A stretch of 64,000 bases of DNA from contig NW_024881322.1 in NCBI RefSeq assembly GCF_018691265.1, positions 2,356,001 through 2,420,000 of the forward strand. Reading direction: 5' to 3'. Source of the stretch: Tyto alba. Its lineage: Eukaryota > Chordata > Aves > Strigiformes > Tytonidae. Under the pieces are notes generated by a model, which was not told the DNA's origin, ran no database searches, and was given only the letters and a program-made list of their open reading frames with translations. This document shows positions 1-12,500 of this stretch, piece after piece (position 1 is the first letter of the stretch; every line of letters begins with the position of its first letter). Position numbers and translations under genes: made by a program.

Positions 1-719
1 CGCTTTCAAGGCCCCAATTTACTCCTAAGGCTTTTCAGCATGTGTGCTGGGGGCTGGTGATCAGCCTTCATTTCCTCCCTCCTGCTACAGCCAAGGACAG
101 ACTCCTATCTCTCAATATATTAAACCTGTCAATGTTTGACAGAAGCAACCAAAAGATTGATGAATGGAATGTGAAGCAGCTGGTTTTGGGGGTGTGTTAT
201 TTTGTTATTGATAGGCCACCCTTTTAAACAACAAAACCTGTTTCAAAGGTGTATTTTCAGTGATTGTTTAAGGTATTTTAAAAAAGAAAACCAAGTTCTG
301 TCATAAACACCCGTGGTAGCTCATCCTGCGGGTCACCATTTCTGTACAGATCTATAGATCTTCATCGTTAATGACTTTAATGAAGGTGCTAGAAGGGGAT
401 TTGATACAGGCCTTTCCAGTAGTTTTATAAAAACATTTTTTTAGTCAGTGGTAGCGCATGTAGAGGTCAGGGATCCTGTGTTCTGCTCTGAAGCATGAGA
501 GGACCCTTGTCAGTGTTTAGCTAGGATTATAGCCAGACCTCTGGGTGTGGAAGAATTGCTCTGAGATGCAGTAGGGTTTCTCTGTTGACCCGGGTCCTGC
601 TCCTTGCTCTGTAGAAGTGAATACTTGGTCACCTTCTAGGGTGCAGGATATGAAAGTGGTTTCCCTCTTGCTTACTTGCTCGCTTACTGTCTCTTCCTCT
701 CTGCTCTGGTAAACCCTGC

Positions 720-722
<3 letters not shown>

Positions 723-759
<37 letters not shown>
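723..759. repeat. Poly-A run (37 A)
   Basis: This is an uninterrupted run of 37 A. It could be the tail of an old retroposed sequence, but there is no AATAAA signal just upstream and no recognisable gene body before it, so it is recorded only as a homopolymer. Its length may be unstable or an assembly estimate. Confidence 0.95.
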
Positions 760-761
<2 letters not shown>

Positions 762-3700
762 CAGCCCACTTCAGCTGAAATTCTGCAATATCTCCTTTCC
801 TCCAGAAAGGCCTTCTTAAACTGCAGCCTAGTATTTTATACCCGAAACAGTCTTTTCAGCCATCTGCCTTTGTATAAGCCTTACATTTTCTAATGATTTT
901 ATGTTTTATTCTTATTGGAAGCAGTGTGAAGGGCTGAAATTGTGAGACTAGTGATGAACATATCAGAGTAGGCTGTTCCTGACTATCAAATCTCTCTAAA
1001 TATCCTCTCTTACTAGTGGCAATAATTAGGAAGGGGAAAATCTATTTTCTAATCATTTATTTGACAGGAAGCTTTTTCTAGGAAGATAAGTAAATACCAA
1101 AGGAATGGTGGGTTGAAAAATATTGTGCAAAGTTTATGTAAACAAATTATGTGAAGATAAACAGAAAAATCCAGAGTTTGGGCTTTTGGCTCTTGATTAA
1201 TGAGCTTTTCCTGTGTTTTGCTGGACAGGATCACTCGATTACACCATGCTGTGTACAAAACCCTTCTAAGGCTTTGTGCATCTGTTTCTGGAACTCTTTC
1301 ACCCAAGATATGTTTTTATTTAAAAATCCTGATGCGTATCAGTAAGTGCAGTGGGCAAGTAGGTCTTCGTGCAACTTTGAGGTTATTGGAGTTATACCAG
1401 GGAGACTTTGGTCCCAGCATCTCTTCTCTCGCAGATGGCCACCCAAGTGCAGTAGCAGTGTACTTAGAAGCACGGATGTCTGTTTTCATCTATTTTTTAA
1501 GTTAAGCCTAACTCTTGTTGAACTCGTGTTGCTGTTGTGTGACAGACTGGGGCAAATGCTCCTTATTCAAAGGTGGTGTAGGTAATAGAGTGATCACATC
1601 CATGTTCATAAGTGAAGGCAAACCAATTCCCGTTCCCTTTAACATTTCAAGAGCAGATGAATTATTTTATTTTTTTTAAAGCTCCAGGACTATCATCTGA
1701 AACTTATGCCTTATTGCAGCCCTTAGGATCATCAAACACAGAGTTCAGAGGGAAGGATTTCTATTTATCTTTGTTTTAAACCACAGACTTCTATTTTGTC
1801 TCTAGATTCTAAAGTGCAGTGAGAAGCCACGTTGTGTCACAAGTAAACAGGATTAAACCTAAGGGAAAGAAGAGACTTCAGTGACTAAATCGGGATGTTA
1901 TAATTACATATGACAAATACATATATTTAGTAAGTTTTTGGTTTTGGAATCCAGAATCTGGTTGCAAGAATAACGTAGTAGTTATTTATCAGTGCTAGCC
2001 CCAAATGCTCTGTTACACTTACATCCCACATTAAAGTAACTTGAGGATTTGCATTTTCGGCGTGTTTTGCATGTTTGTTTCAGTTCTTTAACAGTGCAGT
2101 GATTCAGCTATCCTGAAATAACACATGGATAACAGCTGTAGGAAATCATGCAAAAATTTTATTAAGCACTAGACTCTGAAATTGCCTTTTTCCACTACAA
2201 ATGCACTGACATCTGGGTCATATCTTCTGGTTAATTCCAGTGTGTCTGACAGCGTAACACACGAACAAACAAGAAGGCAAACAACACAAAATGCACAAAA
2301 GACGGAAATAGAAAATCAGCGTTTCTTGTGTTTCAGACACTGTGCTCCGGAATATCTTTCAGATTTTCCTAATGAATCAATCTGAAGGTCTGACTTCTAG
2401 AGGCGATGACTACAGAAAGTCAGTATGACAGAGCTGGCTGCCACTGTTGTGGAGTTTTGAGGTTTATTATTTTCTACCAATCAAATGAAAATGGCAGGAA
2501 GTTATGTCCTGAAGGTAGAAGCAGGTGTCCTCCATGGGTCGTGTTACTGGACACTGAAAATAAAAGGGATCGGAAACCATTCTCAAGTTTTCTGAAAGCT
2601 TTTACAGTGAGGGATGAACATAATTTCAAACAGACTGTGACAAACAAAGCAACAGAAGTGCCAGCTGCGTAATGATTGACTGTCTGAATAGCCTGAAATT
2701 TATATCTGTGGTTTTTTTTGATAAAATTGAGATTTGTACATCCACTTCATACATAAGCTTTTGAACACAAATCAGTCTTTTAATTTACAGAGGTTAACGT
2801 GAGAAAAACGTGGGTGTCCTCAGAAGTGAAAAAATACTGCAGTTGTATATGAAATATGCGGTCTTTCTTCAGCTGGTAGTTAGCTTAATGCGCATGACAT
2901 TTTGTTAGTTACAAAACATATTTATTACAGGCTTCAAATTATAAGTGACAGGTAGTATAAACCTGTTGTTGTGAGAGAGATTCAGGGTAATATCAGCGTC
3001 CATTCTGCAGTTTCAAGTGAGATTAAAATGGGGCTCTATAAAACTAATACTTCTAGTGTTGGCAAGAATTTCTGTAGTCCATCCACGTGATCTTAAGGCA
3101 GGCTTAACAATATCTGATTTATTTCCCACACTTATTCCTACATCCTATCCCCCAAAAGTTCCACGATTGGGATACTTGAACGCTCCCAGGCGATGCACGC
3201 TATGCTTACCCCTTTTTTTCCTGACATCTAATCTATTTTCCTTGCTGTGTTTTAGGCTACTGTTCCCAATGAACATGGAAAAATAGTTTTACCTTTACAC
3301 ATTGCAGCAACTGCTAATTTGCCAGAAGACTGTTACTCTGTCTCTCCGCTACCTTCTCCAATAACTGACCCCAATTATTTCAGTCTTCCCTCTTAGCTCA
3401 TACTATCTAGTCCTGTAATCATTTTTCCCGTTCTTCACTCGGTTGTGAAATGTGGCTTTCAGAACTGGGCACAAACCTCCCAACTGAACAGCGGAAGGAT
3501 GGTTTTAGCGGGTTCCTGTGCCCACGCTGCAGGGCGACCTGCTCTTCGGTGCTCCGGTGGCCCTGTTTGGGTTGCTAGCCCTGTGAGCGCCAGCGGGGTG
3601 TGTTTCAAAGCTGCTGCCAGGTGGTCATTCCCCTTCTTAGTTAAAAGCGTGTCCCCAGTATGACCTAAGCATCGTGTTAGATTACTTCTGTTGCAAAAAT

Positions 3701-4382
3701 CTCTTCTTGCCGCTTTTTCTTCTTGCTATTTGTGTGACAAAGTCAACAGAGGGAGGAGAGGGGGAGTGAAGGCTCAGAGGAGCTAGTTACCGTCAGGCGG
3801 CAAGTTCTTGCGTGCTCCTCAGGGAGCGTTCAGGTCCAGGCACCGCTCGGTGTGCTGGGGAAAAAGCAAGTTCTTTTTGAGAGGGATTACCTTCAGCAAA
3901 GGAGCAGCAAGCTGCTTTGAATTTTTCATGGAGTGAGAACTTGCAAAGGGGGTAGCCAAACAGATGATGGATGGTAATTTGTTCCTGTAATGCTACCTCG
4001 GTTTCATCCTGAGCTATAAGAAAAACTAGTTAACGATGTTTTAAATACAAAGGCCTTTATAAGCATACCATATAACGTGGTGGAAAAGACTTCTCATCAA
4101 AATTAAAAATTGTAATGAGGAATTTAAAATGGTGAATTATTTTTATTCTTTCTATTAGCGATACTTTTTGAGCCGGCTGACTTCAGGGCACTCAAATTTT
4201 CTGGCAATAAGGAAAAAGAATCTTTCTATTTTTAATAATTCCGTTGAAATTTTTAGTCATCCAGTTAAAATTACTTGGAGAGGAATCCACAGTCCTGTTT
4301 TAGAAAGTCATATTTGAGCTCTGACTCTCATTTTAGGATATTTTTTCCTTACGTGCAAAAGAAATTCAGAAGTGTTGTCTTG

Positions 4383-4426
4383 TTTTTTTTTTTTTTGGGG
4401 GGGGGGGAAGAACTAAAAAAAAAAAA
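4383..4426. repeat. T14-G11-A12 homopolymer cluster
   Basis: A run of 14 T is directly followed by 11 G, then seven mixed bases, then 12 A. The T and A runs could pair as a hairpin with the G run in the loop. No gene or repeat family is recognised here. Confidence 0.9.
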
Positions 4427-5413
4427 CCCACACAACTGATTGAATCCCCCAAAACTGCATACAGTCAAGTTGCAGGGATGGCTATGGACAGATTTTCCCC
4501 TGCAAGTGAGGTAATTGATTTGGTTTTGAGGTTAAGCAGCTAGTTTTGAACACCTGTTGTGATATCTAAAGAGCCTTCATACGTCTGAAAAATCTCCAAA
4601 GTGGAGCTTTGAGCAGTGAACAAACGCCTTTTGGCACCGGCGATGCCACTTGGTTCAGCTGCCTGGAAGCTTCTGCTTCTCACACCAGTTAACTCAGAAG
4701 TGCTTAGAAACTAGTTGGGTCTACACGTACTTAGTACTTCGTGTCATTGTACACACAGACGGCCTGGAAATGCAATTATTTTCTATCCATGTGTGGGTTT
4801 AATGGGATTTCCGAATAGTTCAAGAGCTCATTTTTTCCGAGATGCTGAGGGAAACATGAACTCGTTCACAGAGTGGCTCTGAATTGTTTTACCTAAGCCT
4901 TTTGCATTGGCTCACCGTCTATTGATGTGCAGTATGAAACGGTGGACAGTATCTAAGGAGAGGATCAGAATATCCTTTAATCGAGTAAAAAGTCAATAAA
5001 ACACATTTTTAAAATGAGCCTGAAGGCATGAGCTATTTTTCATAAGCTCAGTGCTTTCTTTTTTTTTTTTTTTGGTCCTCTTTTTTTTCTCCAGTCAGGT
5101 TTTGTTATTAAGCACAGTGGCTTTTTAATCAAAGCCCGCAGTTACCCGGAGTACATTTTGGTGCTGGCTCCGGCCCAGGCGCAGGCTGCCGAGGCTGCAC
5201 ATCGACAGAGAGCCCCGAGAAGCGTTCCTCAACTTGGACCTTTTGTCCCAGCTTGCTTCCTGTTGACCGACGAGTGGCCCTTTGCCTGGCTTCTTGTCAG
5301 GTTGTTCACACAGAAGAGAGTTCAGTGTTTCTAAGGGCAGCGAAATCTTGAAGCGGATTAAAAGTAGTATGTGATGCTCTTGGAGCAAGAATGCCAGCTT
5401 TTGTTGTGTTGGG

Positions 5414-5457
5414 TTTTTTTTTCTTTTTTTTTTTTTTTTTCTTTTTTTTTTTTTTTT
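5414..5457. repeat. T-rich run with two C interruptions
   Basis: Forty-four bases are T except for two C. This gives the lysine-rich minus-strand reading frame over 5125-5493, which is therefore not a gene. Confidence 0.9.
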
Positions 5458-6734
5458 CCCTTTGTGGGTTTGCTTAAAGGACAAAGGTTGCAAGGACGAG
5501 ATAGAGCGGTTTGGTGTGCTGGGGTGTAATTACACTCCTGCTAGGGAAGAATGGCACAAGATATTTACGGGCTGACTGTTCTTTTTAATGGCAGGGTTGA
5601 ATCCCTGACCATGTGTAAAGCCTCATGAAAATGTACTGTTACTTGTCAGAATATAATTTTAATACAGTTGCTACAGCTCTGTTGCAATATGTCCAGCGTA
5701 AGCACTGCATTTAGTAGCTGAAGGGAAGAACTGTATTTTGACACGTCCTTTAATGCAAGGCCTGTACTATGATGTGTTCATCATAATATCTGGAAAATCT
5801 CATTGTCTAGCTCTTTTCCTCTGCTACATACATGTGTGAGGCATGTATCTATGTATGCACATAGGAATATGCAGAATGATTTCAGTGTTTATCATAGGAG
5901 TAGAAATACAGTTGTAACCGCAGTAGTGCAGTGATGATACAGGGAGCCCTGCAAAAATCATCTGTGCCCCAAAGCTTTTCTCTTCTCCTCCAGCTATGTA
6001 AACTGGACTAGAGACAGTCACTACTACTGCCTGCAAATACGATAGGCTTTACCTTGCTTTTTTTAGTGCTTGTGGCAGAGGGGAAAAGTACTGTAGTGAA
6101 GACTTCTCCGCTCAGCTAAGCCTGTGTGCACAGCTCTCCTGGCACACGGGTATTTTACTGCTGTCCTGAGCTACTAGGGATTGATATGAATAGGAGATAC
6201 CTTAACTACTCGCCCTGGAGGATGATTCGGGAGAGCGAGACGGAGGCTTACAGAATTAAAAGAAGAGAAGGAAGATGCAGTTGAACATCCGAACATCCTA
6301 CCCCCCACTTGCTGAGACACAGCCTGCTGTTCGAGTCACCTCACTGAACGTGGCAGGGCATGGGACAGAAATGCCTGGTGGTACAGGCAGGGGTGGGAGG
6401 AATTAACCCAGCATTTTCCATGCCAAGAGCTCAGCCCGCTGAATAAAGGTGCATGTAGGTCCAAAAACTGTTGAAGTGGTTTTTTGTGTATGTGTGATTT
6501 CAGTGACTGAAGGCTTGGATTTTTTTTCACGAATTTCCTAGGATGCATCCAGGTAAAATTCACTAAGAAGGAGCATGCTAGTGAGAGGTTTTAATAGGAG
6601 GCCAGCTCACAGCAATACAGAAGTAGGTTATGAGTCCTAGTGCGTGTCTGTCTCTCATTCCTCATTTCTCTGTCTGCATTCCTGAGGGACTCCTTAATAT
6701 CACGAAGCCCATTTGACTTATGACCCAAGACAGA

Positions 6735-6758
6735 TTTTTTTTTTTTTTTTTTTTTTTT
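6735..6758. repeat. Poly-T run (24 T)
   Basis: This is a pure 24-base T run followed by CCCAG. It resembles a splice acceptor tract, but no exon-like sequence follows. Confidence 0.9.
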
Positions 6759-9365
6759 CCCAGCTCAGCAGAGGTGAAAGGCTAGGGCAGTATCCCACAA
6801 CCAACCTAGCTTCCACATTTTTTCCCAGTCTTAAACATTTCAGTACTTGCAGATAATTTTCCACTGTCAGGATACCTGCTTCCAGTGGCTGGAGGATAAG
6901 GGGAAATTGTGGGGTTAATTAAACAATTTCACAAAGTCTGCACAGGAAATCATAAATAGTTCTTAATACTAAACATTTTTTTTTTTTTTTAAATTGAGGG
7001 GGAAAAATGCTGTTCACTTTTCTAATTGGAGAATGCCATTAGTTGTTCCTATCGTTTATCAATGTAATTTAATTTATTGCTGGCATTTTTTCCCCTCTAT
7101 ACATTTCTGGTATCATTGTATTTTTAATATCATGGCTATCAAATTATCGTAAAAAGAGAACTAATGCTTTGTGCTTATGCTTATGGCAACACACGTTATT
7201 AAATATGGAAAATTAAAATGTCTTTGATTTTTTTTCCTTTCTGTTAGATCTGGGTTTTTAGTTGGTATTTGTTACACACTACTTTTCTCTTTGTAAAATA
7301 CCTTTATATGAATAAATAGCTGAGCTTATACATGGAAAATGATTGCTCCCACAGATGTTAGGACTCAAGAACCATCTTCTTTGGAGCCAGACCACCTATC
7401 CACACAGTTATTTCTCTGATTTTTCAGGTCATCTTTATGGTTTTGGCATGAGCCGCCAGAAAAATTAGCCCCCATTAGTCCATTTTTGTTCCCTCAACTT
7501 CCGAGGTTTTAGGTGCCTGAGTATTACTGTGAAACCTAAATCTTGGTCTGTAAAGTTATGCAGCTAATAGATCACATATAGTAAAAAGGAGAGGGCCAAA
7601 TTACTCTACAAATGCCCAGAGGTAAAAGACATGAGGGGATTGGTTTGTGAAAACGAAGGCGAAAGAAGGCAATATACATGTTCACTGAAAATGTGGGTTT
7701 TTTCAGTCTTTGGGCAAGACCAGTGGTGACTGCAAGCTGAGAAGGCAGCGGGTCTTTTCAAAGTTTATTGGTGGTCGTCTTCAAAGTTTGTCCATTCTGA
7801 AGGACTAGAAAGGAAACACAGTGATATCAGAAGTGGATGCAGTTAAGAGGAGACCTTCAGTCTGGCCCCGGTGGCCCCAAGACTGAAAGGATGGTACAAA
7901 ATGAGTGAGAAAAGCTTACGTACACCAGTGGCACAAGGGACACCAAGAGCACGAAGCTGCTGGCTCCCAAATGGCTGAAAGGATAAATGCTCAATTTGCA
8001 CACGCAAAGAAAATGTTTCTTTGACAGAGCATGTCGAATTACACCCAGGGAAAATTCCACACACCCTTAAACAAAGTTTAAAAAATCAATATAGTGTTTT
8101 ACAAATATATTTTTATTCCCTGGTTTCAGGGACTTGTGTAAGCTGCGTGTCTGATGCCTGGCTTCCAGGTCCAAGCAGCCATGATACATTAAGTAGTTGT
8201 GGTTTTTAAAAAACAACCTGTTTTCTTTTTGAATTAAACGAAATATCGAAGCATCTTCTGGCAAGCTCAATAAATTAATTGCTTTTTATTTTATATCATT
8301 GGTGAAAGAAGAAATATGCAGTATAGATGCATGCGTGAAAGCTCAGGGAAAAAACTTTAAGGTGATAGGATGTTGATGACATTGCTTGGCCTTTTGGGCC
8401 AGTTTAAAACATCTGTGCAGCTCAGCTGAGTTGTGTTTTTACTGGTTGGATAGCAAAGTTAATGCGTCAATACAGAGTTTGAAGTAACAGGACTATTTTC
8501 TTGGCTATCACTAAAAAGCCAGGAATGCAGACCATTCTGAAACATAAATGTTCTCTTCTGTAAATATTTCAATTCTAAGTAGGTGTAGCTGCAGATATCC
8601 ATCTTAAACAGAAGGTCCTCAGATTCAAACCCCAAAATCTCTGCGCAACTTTTTGGGGTACAAATTCTCTCTTTTTTACCAGCTATTTTACCAGAAGATG
8701 CGTACGAACAAGCAGTGTCATCTGGAACAACAGTTTCATGAATTATTTTATGTTAGGAATAAGCTTTTGCGTAGCACTTTCCTGTGTCTATCTGGAGTGC
8801 TGTTTCGATCAGGGGTTTTTTTCCCCTATGAGGTTCAACTTCTCTGTCAGCTACAGTTAGCAGTGAATTAATACTTGTGGATGAAACATGGAAAAAAAAT
8901 GGGTTTCCTATCTGCTAAGTTTTTGTAGAGGATTTTTTCACTTATTCTGTACTGGGGTGAACCCAGGATTTTTTGAAATGGAGGCAGGGCAAAAGAGAGA
9001 GGGGGAAAAAAACCCCCAGTCTGCTGCTTTTTGCAAATCTGAAGAAAAGCTTGTGTGTGCCAAAGTACCTTTTCCAACCATACGTTGGTGTAATAAAAGG
9101 TATTTCCTCTGTACCTGCTTCTCTCCTGTCCTTAGCTGGGTACTGTAACAGTGTCGTAACCACCAGAAAGGATCCAGACAGCTAGCTGAGAGGTGAAAAA
9201 TTCAGGTTGGAGTTCTGGGCCTGACCTCCTCCACCCCCCCGAGGGTGTCCTGACCCTCAGGCAGCTCTGCCACCCTTAGCCCTGTTGCAACTTCAAGTAG
9301 AAATTACAACGTGGAGGTGAAAGGTCTGTGGAAACCACTACATTGTTTTGCGCTAATTTAAATGG

Positions 9366-9406
9366 ATTGGTTGTTTTTTTTTTTTTTTTGGTTTTTTTTT
9401 TTTTTG

Positions 9407-9440
<34 letters not shown>

Positions 9441-9525
9441 TTTGTGTGTGTGGGGGTTTTTTTTGTGTTTTTTTTTGTTTTTGTTTTTTGGTGTTTTTTT
9501 TGTTGTTGTTGTTTTTTGTTTTTTG
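9366..9525. repeat. 160-base tract of only T and G
   Basis: Within these bases there is no A and no C: T runs of up to 17 are broken by single G, GTTT, GTTG and one short GTGTGTGTGGGGG segment. On the minus strand it reads as A-rich DNA with AAAC units, the usual appearance of decayed poly-A tails and (AAAC)n low-complexity DNA. The phenylalanine/valine-rich + frames and lysine-rich minus frames across it are artefacts. Confidence 0.95.
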
Positions 9526-12500
9526 ATTTTTTTTTTTTCAGAGGGAAACTATTTGTCTGGCAACTTCCCACTCCGTTCCGCTGCAATAGTTGTGTCTGCC
9601 TTAGGAACAAGTTGCAGCAAAGTGGTGAATGCCTGGGAGAGATGAAGCGTTGGATTATATATCCCAGGAAAGCGAAGGCGCCTGGGTCCTGGGCTGCTTA
9701 TGGGCTGTACTCGGTGTGAGGAAAGCCCGGAGGCGGCCAGCGTAGCCTGCACCAGCAGTGAGGCTGTAAGACTAGAAGCAATTCGAACAAACCAGTAAGA
9801 AGTTCCCTAGTCTGGCCTACAAGTTTAATTTAATGAGAAGTAAGCATCCAGCATTTAGGTGTGAATTGACCACCAACACACAGCAAGTTGTGACTCTGAC
9901 CCCTTGAAACTGCGGGGCATTGGAAGATAGGTATTGACTCCACTGGGAAGAAGTCAAAACCTTGCCGGCGTCTAGCAAGAGGTCATAGCAAACTGTGGGA
10001 ATAACTTTGATTTAGCAATTAAATAGCTAGAGTAACCAGTATAAATACTGTAAGACCGAAGATTTGTGACTGGTAAGAGGATTAAAACAATGCTCTGCCA
10101 TTAGACGTCGTGCCCCTCCCATCCTCCTCCCTCGGGTGAAAGTCCCTCCTTGAGCCGAGACATTTTGGTGGTTACCAGCTGAACATCAAGAGGAACGTGC
10201 TGTCAAAGGTTGACTCTAAATTAAGATGTTTGTTGTGTTAAGTGATTATCTCTTTAGGCATATGCCCCCAAATGAATATTTATGGAGAATCTTTTATAAA
10301 TAATGCTTGTGGAAAATGATAATGATAAAGTGACTTGTTAAGGAAGAGAGGACAAGGACTCATGCCCTGTGGTGATGTCTTGTTTATTCTGAAGCATATA
10401 AACAAATGGTGCAATAATTCCTTCTCTAGAATACAAAGGTTATGTTCAACATAGAGATTTGACCAGGTCTTTCGTTCCCTCTCCCGTTCCCTCCTTCCTT
10501 CGCTAAGCCTATGTAAACAGTGTGCTAATTCTTCGCTTTTGTCTAGAGAAATCATCACAATAGCATAGTTACAGCTGTATATGAACTGTTTATTAACTGG
10601 GGATCCCAGTGACTTGTTTGTTTTTTTTTTTTTTTTCTTTTTTCTTTTCATTTCATTCTCAGTTGTCTTTCACTTTATTCTGTGCAAAGCAGCATGCTGT
10701 GATTGGTCTATCTCTATAAATTAGTGCATCTTGTATAATACATCTGCCTTCTTTGGATCGAAGTCATTAGACTTTCTGAGAACACCTTGGTTGAAATCTT
10801 GAAGGGAAATGATACACTTAGCCAAACACAGCCTATATGGATGCAACTTTATTTTCTTGGGATGGACATACGGTAGGGTAGCAGTTGTTACTCATTCCAC
10901 CAGCCCCCTCAGAACTGATGCAGTACTATTGCAATACTTCATGGCGATGCTGTCAGAGACACCTCCTTTCTGATATAGAAGAGCTATTAAAGGTTTCCTA
11001 TGTGATTTCTAGTCTGATGTATCATGGCCACAAGATCCTGTGATGTGCCATTATTTCATTTCATTTTCTCTAAATAAGGCGGAAGATAAAGATCTCCTTA
11101 AGACTGAGATCAGGCTAGTTTTTCTAACACTATCTCAGGTGTGCTTTACTGAAACCCCTGATGTGCTAGAACTGAAGACACAAAACCTCAGAATCCAATT
11201 TTAGCTTGGTCACTGTAAATTAGAATAATCTCTCATATCCTTGGTGTTCTCCAGGTATACATTAACATCACAGTCTGATCAGTAAATTTCAAGTTCAAAT
11301 CTTCAGTGTGGTGACAAAGTAATTAGAAGTAGGTAAGCTCTGGTTACCCATCAAGCTTTAAGTATAGCTCCATGGTTTTCATCCCTTTTGCTAACATATC
11401 TGCTGACACAACACGTCACTGTCTAGACTCAGTAAACAGTTATAATAACAAAACCACATTAATTAATATTGTTAGAAAAAATAAAAAAGGGAGAATTAAT
11501 TTGCCACCTCAAATGAAAATAATTTAAAGGGAGTAAGAGGGTGAAATTATCATCAAACCCAAACAAAAATGTAACCACAACAGTTGCGTGTTTTAATAAA
11601 CATAGTTAACAAAAACTACAAAGCTAAACTTGGCAGGTGAATGTGATCTATTTAAATGTTAAAATTGCGTAATATTTTAAATGTACAGTTGATGCTAATG
11701 CATGACTTTTTGGCAATTTCCAGAATGCTTTTTATGATCAGAAAATGTGTTTTGCCTGTCTTACTAGTTGCACAAGATGACTTTAAAGTGCTTCTAGTCT
11801 GGCGCAGTAACATTAGTCCTTTGTGTAGCGCAGTGTCCTACAGTGTGCATAATGACAGTGTAGTTATCATAGCCGTTAACAAATGGGGCTTAATGGTTGC
11901 TTCAGTCTTTATGACTCAGGCGAGACCCTTTAAAAATTGTACTGTAAACTCATTAGATGTAATTTGAATTGGAAGTTCTAGAAATAGATGCTAGCTGATA
12001 GACTTTGTTGATGGTCATAGAGCAAAACAATTAATCCCTAGCTTATTTATCCTGGTGGGTTTATTCTGTGTTTGTTGATATCTCACTTGTTCTTGTTTCT
12101 TTCTCTGAAGACCTGTTAGGGCTTTTTTTTTTTTTTTTTTTTTTTCCCCAGAGGGGCAGAAAAAAAAAAATCTATTTTGTTTGTGTGAATTCGGGTCTGA
12201 AGAGCTTAAAAAACCTGGTTTTCACTTCTTCTCACTGCCAGCACTCAACTGTCCTGGTAAGCTGTGCTTTTTCACAGATGTGAGGCAGGCTGGTACAAAC
12301 AGCTTTCCCCCTAGTAAAAAATTGAAGCATTAGATCAGTGTTGATGTAGTTTTTATTATTTTTTTTTTTTCCTTGAAGGCTAGTAAATAGTGGCTGAAGT
12401 TCATGTGAACAAGGATGTTTAGAACAATATGTTTTGGCTGCCTGACTCTCGACATGAGGCAATGTGTAATTCACATGAACCTTCTGCAGAAGTTTCTGGA

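Larger units (their letters stand above)
1..9365. other. AT-rich intron, no gene seen
   Basis: No coding exon was recognised. The stretch holds a 37-base A run at 723-759, a T14-G11-A12 cluster at 4383-4426, T-rich runs at 5414-5457 and 6735-6758, and modestly GC-richer patches around 3480-3640 and 5150-5290 without a clear promoter pattern. Open frames of 60-120 codons are scattered on both strands and show no recognisable domain. Confidence 0.6.

Noticed and set aside
436..480. tRNA-like words (CAGTGGTAGCGCATG, later GGGATCC)
   Set aside because: There is no acceptor stem or proper T loop, so a cloverleaf cannot be built.
9328..9719. Phenylalanine-rich frames that look like membrane segments
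   Set aside because: They are the translation of the T/G-only tract.
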